Positions 9,313 through 17,404 of a DNA stretch of 44,999 bases are shown here, piece after piece. The position numbers were made by a program, and so were the translations under genes. Location: positions 1 through 44,999 of the forward strand of contig JAAWQS010000016.1 of the NCBI GenBank assembly GCA_022800665.1. The letters are read 5' to 3'. The DNA is from Oscillospiraceae bacterium (GTDB lineage: Bacteria; Bacillota; Clostridia; Oscillospirales; Oscillospiraceae). Position 1 is the stretch's first letter. The number at the start of each line of letters is the position of its first letter. A model generated the notes under the pieces. That model was not told the origin of the DNA and searched no databases. It saw nothing but the letters and a program-made list of their open reading frames with translations.

Positions 9313-10821
9313 TTAATCGATCAAGCTCTTTCCATCCATTTCCGGCGGGCATTCCAGCCCCATAATATCCAGAATCGTGGGGGAGATATCCGCCAGCCGT
9401 CCGGGGTGCAGCTTCGCGTCTGCGCCCACCAGGATAAACGGCACCAGATTCGTCGTGTGGGCGGTCATCGGGGAACCGTCCTCCTTGCGCATCTCCTCCG
9501 CGTTGCCGTGGTCCGCCGTGACCATGGCAATGCCGCCCATGGCCCGTGTGGCGTCCACCACGCGGCCCACGCAGGCGTCCACGGTCTCCACCGCCTTCAC
9601 GGCAGCGTCATAGATGCCGGTGTGGCCCACCATGTCGCAGTTGGCGAAGTTGAGGATAATGACGTCGTACGCGCCGGATTCAATCCGTTCCACGCACTGG
9701 TTCGTGACCTCTACCGCGCTCATCTCCGGCTGCAGGTCATAGGTAGCCACCTTCGGGGACGGCACCAGCACCCGGTCCTCGCCGGGGAACACAGCCTCCG
9801 AACCGCCGTTGAAGAAGAATGTCACATGGGCGTACTTCTCCGTCTCGGCAATCCGCAGCTGGGTCATGCCCATCTTGCTCAGATACTCGCCCAGGCCGTT
9901 CTCCACCAGGTTCCGGGGATAGGCCACCTGTACGTTGGGCATGGTGGCGTCGTACTCCGTGGTGCAGACATAGGTCAAGGGGAAGAATTCCCGCTTGAAG
10001 CCGTCGAAGTCCGGGTCCACAAAGACGCGGGTGATCTCTCTCGCCCGGTCGGGGCGGAAGTTGAAGAAAATGATGCTGTCATTGTCCGAGATGACGCCCT
10101 CGCTGTCGCAGACCACAGGCTCCACAAACTCGTCGGTCACGCCCCGCGCGTAGGACTTGGCCACCGCCTCCACAGGGTCCCGCTCCTGGTTGCCCTGGCC
10201 GTAGACCATGGCGTCATACGCCTGCTCCACCCGCTCCCAGCGTTTGTCGCGGTCCATGGCGTAATAGCGGCCCATGACGGTGGCAATCTTGCCGATGCCG
10301 ATCTCCCTGCACTTCTCCACGGTCTCCGCGACAAAGCCCTTGCCGCTGGTGGGGGACACGTCCCGGCCATCCAGAAATGCGTGGATATACACCCGCTCCA
10401 GCCCCCGCTCCTTGGCCATTTTCAGCAGGGCCCAGAGGTGGGTGTTGTGGGAGTGGACGCCGCCGTCGGAGAGCAGGCCGTACAGGTGCAGGCTGCTGCC
10501 ATTTGCCTTGCAGGCGTCCATGGCGGCGCAGTAGGCGGGGTTCTGGAAAAAGCTGCCGTCCTCAATGGAGCGGCTGATCCGGGGCAGGTCCTGGAAGACC
10601 ACCCGGCCTCCGCCGATGTTGGTGTGGCCCACCTCGCTGTTGCCCATCTGTCCGTCGGGGAGGCCCACGTCCAGGCCGGAGGCGGAGAGGGTGGTGTGGG
10701 CGCACTGGGCAAAGAGCTGATCCAGAACGGGCGTCTTGGCGTGAACCACGGCGTTGCCCTCGGTGCTGCTGCGGAGGCCAAAGCCGTCCATAATGATTAA
10801 AGTGGTTGGTGTTTTGTTCAT
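9313..10821 (-). CDS. gpmI: 2,3-bisphosphoglycerate-independent phosphoglycerate mutase
   Basis: A 502-residue, manganese-dependent enzyme of the alkaline-phosphatase superfamily that interconverts 3- and 2-phosphoglycerate. Visible are MDGFG near the N-terminus (first metal Asp, residue 12), the phospho-acceptor Ser62 in MGNSEVGHTN, HSHNTH, the DGRDVSPTSGKGF segment, the RPDRARE motif and the C-terminal TADHGNAEEM metal site. The length is normal for the family. The start has GAGG about 6 nt upstream. It is the last gene of the minus-strand trmL-pgk-tpiA-gpmI series, 90 bp after tpiA. Confidence 0.97.
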   Translation of the reverse strand: MNKTPTTLIIMDGFGLRSSTEGNAVVHAKTPVLDQLFAQCAHTTLSASGLDVGLPDGQMGNSEVGHTNIGGGRVVFQDLPRISRSIEDGSFFQNPAYCAAMDACKANGSSLHLYGLLSDGGVHSHNTHLWALLKMAKERGLERVYIHAFLDGRDVSPTSGKGFVAETVEKCREIGIGKIATVMGRYYAMDRDKRWERVEQAYDAMVYGQGNQERDPVEAVAKSYARGVTDEFVEPVVCDSEGVISDNDSIIFFNFRPDRAREITRVFVDPDFDGFKREFFPLTYVCTTEYDATMPNVQVAYPRNLVENGLGEYLSKMGMTQLRIAETEKYAHVTFFFNGGSEAVFPGEDRVLVPSPKVATYDLQPEMSAVEVTNQCVERIESGAYDVIILNFANCDMVGHTGIYDAAVKAVETVDACVGRVVDATRAMGGIAMVTADHGNAEEMRKEDGSPMTAHTTNLVPFILVGADAKLHPGRLADISPTILDIMGLECPPEMDGKSLID

Positions 10822-10867
10822 AGCTTACCTCGATTTCTGCTGAAGAGCAGAGTTTTCTTCTTCAAAG

Positions 10868-10896
10868 CACAGTACCCGCCGGTCGCGGGTACTGTG
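10868..10896 (-). other. Intergenic hairpin between tpiA and gpmI
   Basis: A perfect 12-bp stem (CACAGTACCCGC at 10868-10879 with 10885-10896) and 5-nt loop. No T tract follows on the minus strand, so it may be a processing or mRNA-stabilising element rather than a full terminator. Confidence 0.5.
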
Positions 10897-10911
10897 CCAG
10901 AACGGAGCGGA

Positions 10912-11685
10912 TTACTCCTGATTGGCGGCGTTGATGATATCTACAAATTGATCCGGCTTCAGGGCGGCGCCGCCGATGAGGCCGCCGTCCACGTCCGGCT
11001 GGGCCAGCAGCTCAGCGGCGTTCTTGGGGTTCATGGACCCGCCGTACTGGATGGTGACGGAGCGGGCCACCCGTGCGCCGTACAGGTTGCGGATGGAGGC
11101 GCGGATAGCCGTGCAGACCTCCGCCGCCTGTTCCGCCGTAGCGGTGCGGCCTGTGCCGATGGCCCAGATGGGCTCGTAGGCGATGATGCACTTGCGGACC
11201 TTCTCCGCGGGGACGTTGGACAGGGCGGAGCGGACCTGCAGGGCAATCAGCTCCATGGTCACGCCCATCTCCCGCTGCTCCAGGCTCTCGCCCACGCAGA
11301 TGATGGGATGGAGGCCCGCCTCCAGGGCGGCGTGGACCTTCTTATTGACGGTGATATCGGTCTCGCCGAAATACTGGCGGCGTTCGCTGTGGCCGATGAT
11401 GACATATTTCACGCCCAGGTCCTTCAGCATGTCGGCGGACACCTCTCCTGTATAGGCTCCGCTGGGCTCAAAATACAGGTTCTCCGCGCCCACGGCTACG
11501 CGCATATCCTTGAACGCCTTCAGTGCGGCGGGGATGTTCACAAAAGGTACGCAGACCACGACCTCGCACCACTTGGCCTTTGGCAGAATCGCCTTCAGAT
11601 CCTCAGCGAACTTTTTGGTCTCGGTGGCGGTCTTGTTCATCTTCCAGTTTCCAGCAATGATTGTCTTACGATATCTACGGTTCAT
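10912..11685 (-). CDS. tpiA: Triosephosphate isomerase
   Basis: A 257-residue TIM-barrel enzyme interconverting dihydroxyacetone phosphate and glyceraldehyde 3-phosphate. It shows the active-site NWKMN with Lys15, the His of IGHSERR, the catalytic Glu in AYEPIWAIGTG, and the phosphate-binding YGGSMNPKN and GGLIGGAAL loops. The start MNRRYRKTIIAGNWKMN is typical for the family. It lies between pgk and gpmI on the same strand. Intergenic gaps of about 90 bp each contain a hairpin, so the genes could be differentially processed from a shared transcript. Confidence 0.97.
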   Translation of the reverse strand: MNRRYRKTIIAGNWKMNKTATETKKFAEDLKAILPKAKWCEVVVCVPFVNIPAALKAFKDMRVAVGAENLYFEPSGAYTGEVSADMLKDLGVKYVIIGHSERRQYFGETDITVNKKVHAALEAGLHPIICVGESLEQREMGVTMELIALQVRSALSNVPAEKVRKCIIAYEPIWAIGTGRTATAEQAAEVCTAIRASIRNLYGARVARSVTIQYGGSMNPKNAAELLAQPDVDGGLIGGAALKPDQFVDIINAANQE

Positions 11686-11727
11686 AACGGTTTTCTCCTG
11701 TTTTTAATAAATTATTTAAGTAAGGGG

Positions 11728-11750
11728 TCCGGCGGGGGACGCCCGCCGGA
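11728..11750 (-). other. Intergenic hairpin between pgk and tpiA
   Basis: TCCGGCGGG (11728-11736) pairs with CCCGCCGGA (11742-11750) around a 5-nt loop. No T tract follows on the minus strand. Like the tpiA-gpmI hairpin it may partly terminate or protect the mRNA. Confidence 0.45.
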
Positions 11751-11779
11751 ACGGCCCTAAACAGCTTAATTTATTCAGT

Positions 11780-12976
11780 TCATTGATCCAGCAGGCAGGC
11801 TACGCCGGGCAGCTCCTTCCCCTCCAGGAACTCCAGAGAAGCGCCGCCGCCGGTGGAGATATGGGTCATCTTGCCGGCAAAACCCATCTGGGCCACAGCC
11901 GCCGCGCTGTCGCCGCCGCCGATGATGGTGATCGCGCCGGTATCCGCCAGGGCCTTGGCAATGGCGCGGGTACCCTCGGCGAACTTGGCAAATTCGAACA
12001 CGCCCATGGGGCCGTTCCAGATCACGGTGCCTGCGTCCTTCACCGCCGCGGTGTACTCCTCCACGGTCTTCGGGCCGATGTCCATGCCCATCATGCCGTC
12101 GGGGATGCTCATGGTGTCATGGAGCTCAGGCTCCGCATCGGCGGAGAACTCCTTGGCGCACAGGGTATCCACAGGCAGAAGCAGCTTCACGCCCTTCTCC
12201 TTGGCCTTGGCGATCATGTCGTTGCAGTAGTCCAGCCAGTCGCTCTCCAGCAGGCTGGTACCCACGCTGCCGCCCTGGGCCTTGGCAAAGGTGTAGGCCA
12301 TGCCGCCGCCGATGATGATGACGTTGGCGATGTCCAGCAGGTGGTTGATGACGCCGATCTTGGAGGAAACCTTGCTGCCGCCCAGAATCGCCACCAGGGG
12401 GCGTTTGGGGTTGGCCAGCGCGCCGCCCATGATCTCCAGCTCCTTCTCAATGAGGAAGCCGGACACGGCGGGCAGATAGGCGGCCACGCCTGCGGTGGAC
12501 GCATGGGCGCGGTGGACTGCGCCGAAGGCGTCGGACACATAGACCTCCGCCATGGAGGCCATGGCCTTGGCCAGCTCCGGGTCGTTTTTCGTCTCACCCT
12601 TCTCAAAGCGGGTGTTTTCCAGCAGCAGAATCTGGCCGGGCTGGAGGGCGGCGGCCTTGGCCTTGGCGTCCTCGCCCACCACATCGGCGGCCATGACCAC
12701 CTCTTTGCCGTCCAGCAGCTCGCTCAGACGCTTCGCCACAGGGGCCAGGCTGAACTTCTCTTCGGGGCCGTTCTTGGGCTTGCCCAGGTGGGAGCAGGCA
12801 ATCACTGCCGCGCCCTGCTCCAGCAGATACTGGATGGTGGGCAGGGCGGCGCGGATGCGCTTGTCGTCGGTGATCGCGCCTGTCGCCTTGTCCTGGGGCA
12901 CGTTGAAGTCGCAGCGGAGCAGGACCTTCTTTCCCTTCACATCAATGTCTTTGACAGTCTTCTTGTTGTAGTTCAT
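11780..12976 (-). CDS. pgk: Phosphoglycerate kinase
   Basis: A 398-residue cytoplasmic enzyme that transfers phosphate from 1,3-bisphosphoglycerate to ADP. Visible are the N-terminal signature [13 protein letters not shown], the Arg/His-rich substrate pocket ([16 protein letters not shown]), the hinge and nucleotide segment [13 protein letters not shown], the GPMGVFEF loop and the C-terminal [10 protein letters not shown] phosphate-binding turn. AAAGGAG precedes the ATG by about 14 nt. A TATAAT is present at 13028-13023 but lacks a clear -35, so transcription may also come from trmL 75 bp upstream. No glyceraldehyde-3-phosphate dehydrogenase gene is next to it, unlike the usual gap-pgk-tpi order. 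Confidence 0.97.
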   Translation of the reverse strand: MNYNKKTVKDIDVKGKKVLLRCDFNVPQDKATGAITDDKRIRAALPTIQYLLEQGAAVIACSHLGKPKNGPEEKFSLAPVAKRLSELLDGKEVVMAADVVGEDAKAKAAALQPGQILLLENTRFEKGETKNDPELAKAMASMAEVYVSDAFGAVHRAHASTAGVAAYLPAVSGFLIEKELEIMGGALANPKRPLVAILGGSKVSSKIGVINHLLDIANVIIIGGGMAYTFAKAQGGSVGTSLLESDWLDYCNDMIAKAKEKGVKLLLPVDTLCAKEFSADAEPELHDTMSIPDGMMGMDIGPKTVEEYTAAVKDAGTVIWNGPMGVFEFAKFAEGTRAIAKALADTGAITIIGGGDSAAAVAQMGFAGKMTHISTGGGASLEFLEGKELPGVACLLDQ

Positions 12977-13050
12977 GTTCTTCTAAAAAACTCCTTTCAA
13001 AATGATTTGAATTGGATACTTAATTATAATGTAAGCACAATGCCGTCCGG

Positions 13051-13548
13051 TTATACCCCGCCGCCCCGCATTTCCCCGGTTCCCAGCAGACCTGGGAATC
13101 CGTTTTGCCGCAGGGCCTCGTAGATCAGGACGGCGGCGCTGTTGGCAAGGTTGAGGCTGCGGGCCTGACTGACCATGGGAAGGCGGATGCACCGGTCCCG
13201 GAACCGCTCCCGGAAATCCAGGGGCAGGCCCTTTGTCTCCTTGCCGAAAAACAGCCAGCTGTCGGGGGAAAACCGCGCCTGGCTGTAGTCCATGGGGGCT
13301 TTGGTGGTGGCCAGCCACAGTTCCCCCGCTGCCTCCGGCCTGCGCCGGAACAGATCGTCCAGGCTGGAATAGACGGCCACCTCCACCAGATGCCAGTAAT
13401 CCAGCCCGGCCCGTTTGACGGCTTTGTCGGACACGTCGAAGCCCAGCGGCTCCACCAGATGCAGCCTGCTGCCGGTGGCGGCGCAGGTCCTGGCGATATT
13501 GCCGCAGTTGGGCGGGATCTCCGGTTCCACAAGCACAACGTTCAACAT
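13051..13548 (-). CDS. trmL: tRNA (cytidine/uridine-34 2'-O)-methyltransferase TrmL
   Basis: A SPOUT-fold methyltransferase of 165 residues that modifies the wobble base of tRNA-Leu using S-adenosylmethionine. The start MLNVVLVEPEIPPNCGNIARTCAATG is the family hallmark. LFFGKETKGLP is the motif 2-like loop and the C-terminal knot has IRLPM...SLNLANSAAVLIYEALRQ. I chose ATG 13548; an in-frame GTG at 13563 would add five residues but lies directly on the GGAGG sequence. It precedes pgk by 75 bp on the same strand. Confidence 0.93.
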   Translation of the reverse strand: MLNVVLVEPEIPPNCGNIARTCAATGSRLHLVEPLGFDVSDKAVKRAGLDYWHLVEVAVYSSLDDLFRRRPEAAGELWLATTKAPMDYSQARFSPDSWLFFGKETKGLPLDFRERFRDRCIRLPMVSQARSLNLANSAAVLIYEALRQNGFPGLLGTGEMRGGGV

Positions 13549-13563
13549 AGCCTTTTCTCTCAC

Positions 13564-13830
13564 ACCTCCGCATTTGGCCCGGCGGGCCGGTTTGATAAAA
13601 CTATAGCAGTAATATTGTAAAACAAAACTCTGGTAAATTCAAGCATAATCGCATAATTTCTTCCAATATTTTTGTAAATTTTCCGTTCTGACCCCTTCTT
13701 ACGGCCCTGTCAGCCCGCTGTTCTTCCATTGGAGTACAAAATGCGCTCAAATAACTCCCCTGCAAAGACACCCCCAAAACCCATCCTGCGAAAAAAGCGG
13801 GAGAAAGCGACGTTTTTTGAAAAATTCCCC
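13564..13830. other. Divergent intergenic region of trmL and the glmU-like gene
   Basis: About 270 bases without a gene. The left half is AT-rich and must hold the trmL promoter, but no clear -35/-10 pair was found. The right half leads to a good plus-strand promoter at 13831-13858. Confidence 0.5.
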
Positions 13831-13858
13831 TTGCATAAACCGCCGCTTCTGTTATAAT
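13831..13858 (+). promoter_or_regulatory. Sigma-A promoter of the glmU-like gene
   Basis: TTGCAT (13831-13836), 16-bp spacer, TATAAT (13853-13858), about 37 nt before the TTG start. Confidence 0.7.
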
Positions 13859-13894
13859 GGAGGGGAATTCAGACAGGAAGGGGGAGACAGTTTG

Positions 13895-14923
13895 TTGGAT
13901 AAGAAGTGTATCGTGGTGTTTCTGACCGAGGATTCCGCTGTGACCTACAACGGAAAGCCGCTGATGCTGCAGGATGCGTTATTTTGCCCGGTATTGGAAT
14001 GGTGTATGCGGGCATGGACGGAAAAGGGCATCAAGCGGTTTTATGTTGTCTGCGATCCGGAGTACCACGACGAGGCGGCGGCCTGCTTCCCGGAGGACGC
14101 GGCCTGCGCGGTGGGAACGGAGGACGCCTACCGGCGGGATGTGGGCGAGTTTGCCAAGGGCTGCTGGATCGAGGAGGTCCATGAGGCAATGCTGCCGGTG
14201 GGCAGCATGATGCTCTCGTTCCGCACGGTGCCGGAGCTGATCCGGCTGCAGCAGGCGGTGAAGGAGGACATTGCCGCCTACCATCAGAACACAGGGGTCA
14301 ATGTCCTGGACCCCGACAGTACCTATATAGACCCGCGTGTGACCATCGGGGCCGGGACCATGATTCTGCCGGGGACCATCCTGCGGGGCCATACGGTGAT
14401 TGGAGACGGATGCGAGATCGGCCCCAACGCCATGCTCATCGACACCGTGGTGGGGGACGGCAGCGTGGTCAACGCCTCCCAGGTGTACCAGAGCGTGCTG
14501 GGGAAGGATGTCCACGTGGGGCCGTACGCCCATATCCGGCCCCAGTGCCAGGTTTCCGACGGCTGCAAGGTGGGGGCGTACGTGGAGATCAAAAACGCCT
14601 CTTTCGGTCCGGGTACGAAGATGAGCCATCTGACATACGTGGGGGACGCGGATATCGGCGCAGGCGTCAACTTCGGCTGCGGCACCATTACGTCCAACTA
14701 CGACGGCTTCCGCAAGCACCGCACGGTGGTGGGGGACAACGTGTTCATCGGCTGCAACACCAACCTGATCCCGCCGGTGCGCGTGGGCGGCGGCGCCTAT
14801 ATCGCCGCCGGGACCACCGTGACAGGGGACGTGGAGCCGGACGCCCTGGCCATTGGCCGGGTGCGGCAGGAGAACAAGCCCGGATGGGCGAAAAAGCGCA
14901 GGGACATGCAGAAAAAGAAATAA
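13895..14923 (+). CDS. GlmU-like acetyltransferase with reduced N-terminal domain
   Basis: 342 residues, against about 450 for complete GlmU. Residues about 143-335 form a left-handed beta-helix with the GlmU acetyltransferase hallmarks: MSHLTYVGDADIG (His245 matches the catalytic base), NFGCGTITSNYDG and IPPVRVGGGAYIAAGTTVT, ending in a basic tail. This part should make N-acetylglucosamine 1-phosphate from glucosamine 1-phosphate and acetyl-CoA. The N-terminal ~135 residues look like a shrunken nucleotidyltransferase: NGKPLMLQDAL and the VVCD strand remain, but the GxGTRM nucleotide loop and about 90 residues are missing, so uridylyl transfer is unlikely. The TTG start at 13895 is supported by GGGGGAG 8-9 nt upstream and a promoter before it. 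It precedes prs, as in Bacillus. Confidence 0.85.
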   Translation: MDKKCIVVFLTEDSAVTYNGKPLMLQDALFCPVLEWCMRAWTEKGIKRFYVVCDPEYHDEAAACFPEDAACAVGTEDAYRRDVGEFAKGCWIEEVHEAMLPVGSMMLSFRTVPELIRLQQAVKEDIAAYHQNTGVNVLDPDSTYIDPRVTIGAGTMILPGTILRGHTVIGDGCEIGPNAMLIDTVVGDGSVVNASQVYQSVLGKDVHVGPYAHIRPQCQVSDGCKVGAYVEIKNASFGPGTKMSHLTYVGDADIGAGVNFGCGTITSNYDGFRKHRTVVGDNVFIGCNTNLIPPVRVGGGAYIAAGTTVTGDVEPDALAIGRVRQENKPGWAKKRRDMQKKK

Positions 14924-15023
14924 AAAGCAGGGTGCCATCTTTTCCCTCCGCAATGCGGGACGGCGGACGCGCCGTCCAACAGAACGAAACATTCATTATT
15001 ACAACGAAAAGAGGGTGTTGGAA

Positions 15024-15983
15024 ATGATATCTCACGGAAAAGACATGAAGGTGTTCAGCGGCAACGCCAACGTGGGTCTGGCCAAGAGCATCTGCAAGCT
15101 CATCGGCATTCAGCTGGGAAGCGCGGAGATTGGCCATTTTGCCGACGGCGAAGTGTGCGCCTCCATTTATGAGTCCGTACGGGGATCGGACGTGTTTCTG
15201 GTGCAGTCCACCAGCCGTCCGGTCAACGACAACCTGATGGAACTGCTGGTGATGATCGACGCCATGAAGCGGGCGTCGGCGGGCCGGGTGACGGCGGTGG
15301 TCCCCTATTTCGGCTACGCGCGGCAGGACCGCAAGGCCAAAGCCAGAGACCCTATCTCCGCCAAGCTGGTGGCCAACATGCTGGTGGCCGCCGGTGCGGA
15401 CCGGGTGCTGACCCTGGACCTCCATGCGGCGCAGATTCAGGGCTTTTTTGACATTCCGGTGGATAATCTCTATGGCAATCCTGTTTTTGTGGACTATTAT
15501 GCCAAGAAGTTTGGGGAAAAATGCGAGGATATGATGGTGGTCTCCCCGGACGTGGGCAGCGTATCGCGGGCGCGGTCCTTTGCCCAGAAGCTGCATATGA
15601 ATATGGCGATTGTGGACAAGCGGCGGCAGAAGGCCAACCAGTGCGAGGTCATGAACATCATCGGCGACGTGGAGGGCAAGGACTGCATCCTCTTTGACGA
15701 CATGGTGGACACTGCCGGAAGTCTGTGCAACGCGGCGAAGGCCATTGTGGAGGTGGGCGGCGCAAAGAGCGTGTATGCCTGCGCGTCCCACGGCGTCCTG
15801 TCCGGCCCGGCCATTGAACGGATCAACGCCAGCCCCATTACAGAGCTGGCCTTCCTGGACACCATCGCCCCCATCGACCCCGCGCTGAGCGAAAAAATCC
15901 GGTATCTCACCGTGGCGCCTATGTTTGCGGAGGCCATTGAACGGATTTACCAGGAAATTTCCGTATCAAAGCTCTGGATTTAA
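15024..15983 (+). CDS. prs: Ribose-phosphate pyrophosphokinase
   Basis: A 319-residue PRPP synthetase that makes phosphoribosyl pyrophosphate from ribose 5-phosphate and ATP for nucleotide, His, Trp and NAD synthesis. The ATP region contains YFGYARQDRKAKARDPISAK, the metal-binding DLHAAQIQGFF follows, and the PRPP loop is ILFDDMVDTAGS. The ATG at 15024 has GAGGGTG about 7 nt upstream; an upstream extension of the frame has no family resemblance. It follows the glmU-like gene by 100 bp on the same strand and is closed by a strong terminator. Confidence 0.96.
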   Translation: MISHGKDMKVFSGNANVGLAKSICKLIGIQLGSAEIGHFADGEVCASIYESVRGSDVFLVQSTSRPVNDNLMELLVMIDAMKRASAGRVTAVVPYFGYARQDRKAKARDPISAKLVANMLVAAGADRVLTLDLHAAQIQGFFDIPVDNLYGNPVFVDYYAKKFGEKCEDMMVVSPDVGSVSRARSFAQKLHMNMAIVDKRRQKANQCEVMNIIGDVEGKDCILFDDMVDTAGSLCNAAKAIVEVGGAKSVYACASHGVLSGPAIERINASPITELAFLDTIAPIDPALSEKIRYLTVAPMFAEAIERIYQEISVSKLWI

Positions 15984-15986
15984 CGC

Positions 15987-16018
15987 TTAAAAAAGTACCC
16001 AACCGGGTACTTTTTTAA
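15987..16018 (+). terminator. Terminator after prs
   Basis: TTAAAAAAGTACCC (15987-16000) and GGGTACTTTTTTAA (16005-16018) form a perfect 14-bp stem with a 4-nt loop; the 3' arm supplies the T tract. It lies only 24 bp before pth, so pth needs read-through or a promoter I could not place. Confidence 0.9.
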
Positions 16019-16042
16019 TGAAGAAATGGAGGCGGTAGCAAA

Positions 16043-16597
16043 ATGGACTGGCTGCTGGCCTGCCTGGGAAATCCGGGCAGGGAATACGAGGGAACGCGGC
16101 ATAATATCGGCTTTATGGCGGCGGACGAGCTGGCCCGGCGGGAGGGTGTGAAGATCAACAAGCTCCGTTACCGCGCCCTGGCCGGAGAGATCCGCACAGG
16201 CGGACAGCGGGTGCTGGTCATCAAGCCGCAGACGTATATGAATCTGAGCGGCGAGGCGGTGAAGCTGGCGGGAGGGTTCTATAAAATCCCCCAGGACCGC
16301 GTACTGGTGATCTCCGACGACGTGGCGCTGCCCCTGGGGAAGCTGCGCATCCGTTCCGGGGGGAGCGCCGGGGGCCACAACGGTCTGAAAAACATCATTG
16401 CCCACCTGGGGACAGATCAGTTCCCCAGAATCCGCGTGGGGGTGGGCGCGCCGGAGCATGATATGATCGACTGGGTGATCGGGAAATTTTCCCCATCGGA
16501 GCAGAAAGTGGTGGACGAGGCCGTGGGCCGGGCTGTGGACGCGGCCCTCTGTCTCATTGCCCGCGGGGTGCAGGAGGCCCAAAACCGGTATAATTAG
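16043..16597 (+). CDS. pth: Peptidyl-tRNA hydrolase
   Basis: A 184-residue esterase that releases peptides from peptidyl-tRNA that has dropped off the ribosome. The N-terminus WLLACLGNPGREYEGTRHNIGF carries Asn10 and the catalytic His20; the conserved Asp is in VISDDVALPLGKLRIR and the tRNA-binding loop is SGGSAGGHNGLKNI. The C-terminal helix is complete. The SD GGAGG lies about 9-10 nt before the ATG. The glmU-prs-pth order matches the Bacillus gcaD-prs-ctc-spoVC locus, without ctc. Confidence 0.96.
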   Translation: MDWLLACLGNPGREYEGTRHNIGFMAADELARREGVKINKLRYRALAGEIRTGGQRVLVIKPQTYMNLSGEAVKLAGGFYKIPQDRVLVISDDVALPLGKLRIRSGGSAGGHNGLKNIIAHLGTDQFPRIRVGVGAPEHDMIDWVIGKFSPSEQKVVDEAVGRAVDAALCLIARGVQEAQNRYN

Positions 16598-16672
16598 CCG
16601 CAAAATGTGGAATGCGACATAATTTTATAGAAATTGGACACTGGGAGCACATGCCAAAAGCGCCAATTTTTG

Positions 16673-16694
16673 GTAAAGTAGAAGGATACTTTAC
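16673..16694. repeat. Inverted repeat before the serine recombinase
   Basis: GTAAAGTA (16673-16680) and TACTTTAC (16687-16694) form a perfect 8-bp inverted repeat with a 6-bp centre directly before the recombinase SD. It may be an operator or a recombinase binding site; function is not shown by the sequence. Confidence 0.55.
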
Positions 16695-16712
16695 TATAAG
16701 GAGGGCCAAGGC

Positions 16713-17333
16713 ATGACAGGCAATATGTACGGCTACGCACGGGTATCCACCCATGTGCAGAACGAGGCGCGGCAGCTGACCGCTTTGCGGGAGTTCGGCG
16801 TGTTGGAGGAAAACATCATTGTGGAAAAGCAATCCGGCAAGGATTTCGACAGACCCCTCTATCTGGGGCTTGTGGAAGCTCTGCAGCCGGAGGATGTGCT
16901 GGTGGTACAGAGCATCGACCGGCTGGGACGGAACTATGCGGATATTTTGGAACAGTGGCGGCATATTACCAAAGAGCTGGAGGCGGCGATTGTCGTGCTG
17001 GATATGCCGCTGCTGGACACCCGTGCGGGCCGGGACCTGACGGGCATCCTGATTGCGGACATTGTGCTGCAAATCCTCAGCTATGTGGCCCAGAAGGAGC
17101 GGGAGAGCATCCGGCAGCGGCAGGCGGAGGGCATCGCCGCGGCCTTGGCGCGGGGCGTGCGCTTTGGCCGCAGACGGGTGGACTTGCCGGAGGATTTCGC
17201 CTATATGGCAGAGCTGTGGGCGGAAGGGTTTATTTCCGCCACGGTGGCCGCACGGGACCTGGGCATGTCCAGGGACACATTCCTGCGCCGGGCGCGGGAG
17301 GCGTACGCGGCGTGCGCCGGGGAGGTCTGCTGA
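16713..17333 (+). CDS. Small serine recombinase (resolvase/invertase family)
   Basis: A 206-residue site-specific recombinase. The N-terminal catalytic domain begins MYGYARVST, with nucleophile Ser12, and has the conserved LVVQSIDRLGRNYADI and the long E-helix with AQKERESIRQRQAEGI. A short C-terminal helix-turn-helix (about 170-200, ISATVAARDLGMSRDTFLRRA) binds DNA. The length fits the resolvase/invertase class, not the large integrases. SD GGAGGG precedes the ATG. No neighbouring transposase, invertible segment or attachment site is apparent, so it may be an orphan or act elsewhere in the chromosome. Confidence 0.9.
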   Translation: MTGNMYGYARVSTHVQNEARQLTALREFGVLEENIIVEKQSGKDFDRPLYLGLVEALQPEDVLVVQSIDRLGRNYADILEQWRHITKELEAAIVVLDMPLLDTRAGRDLTGILIADIVLQILSYVAQKERESIRQRQAEGIAAALARGVRFGRRRVDLPEDFAYMAELWAEGFISATVAARDLGMSRDTFLRRAREAYAACAGEVC

Positions 17334-17345
17334 CCGGGCCAAAAC

Positions 17346-17380
17346 AAAACGGACGGCGCCCTTGCGGCTCCGTCCGTTTT
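17346..17380. terminator. Bidirectional terminator
   Basis: AAAACGGACGG (17346-17356) pairs with CCGTCCGTTTT (17370-17380), with an inner GCC/GGC pairing. It separates the convergent recombinase and ECF transporter genes and has A/T tracts on both sides. Confidence 0.88.
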
Positions 17381-17404
17381 ACTATTTGATTCGTTGTATG
17401 CGGG

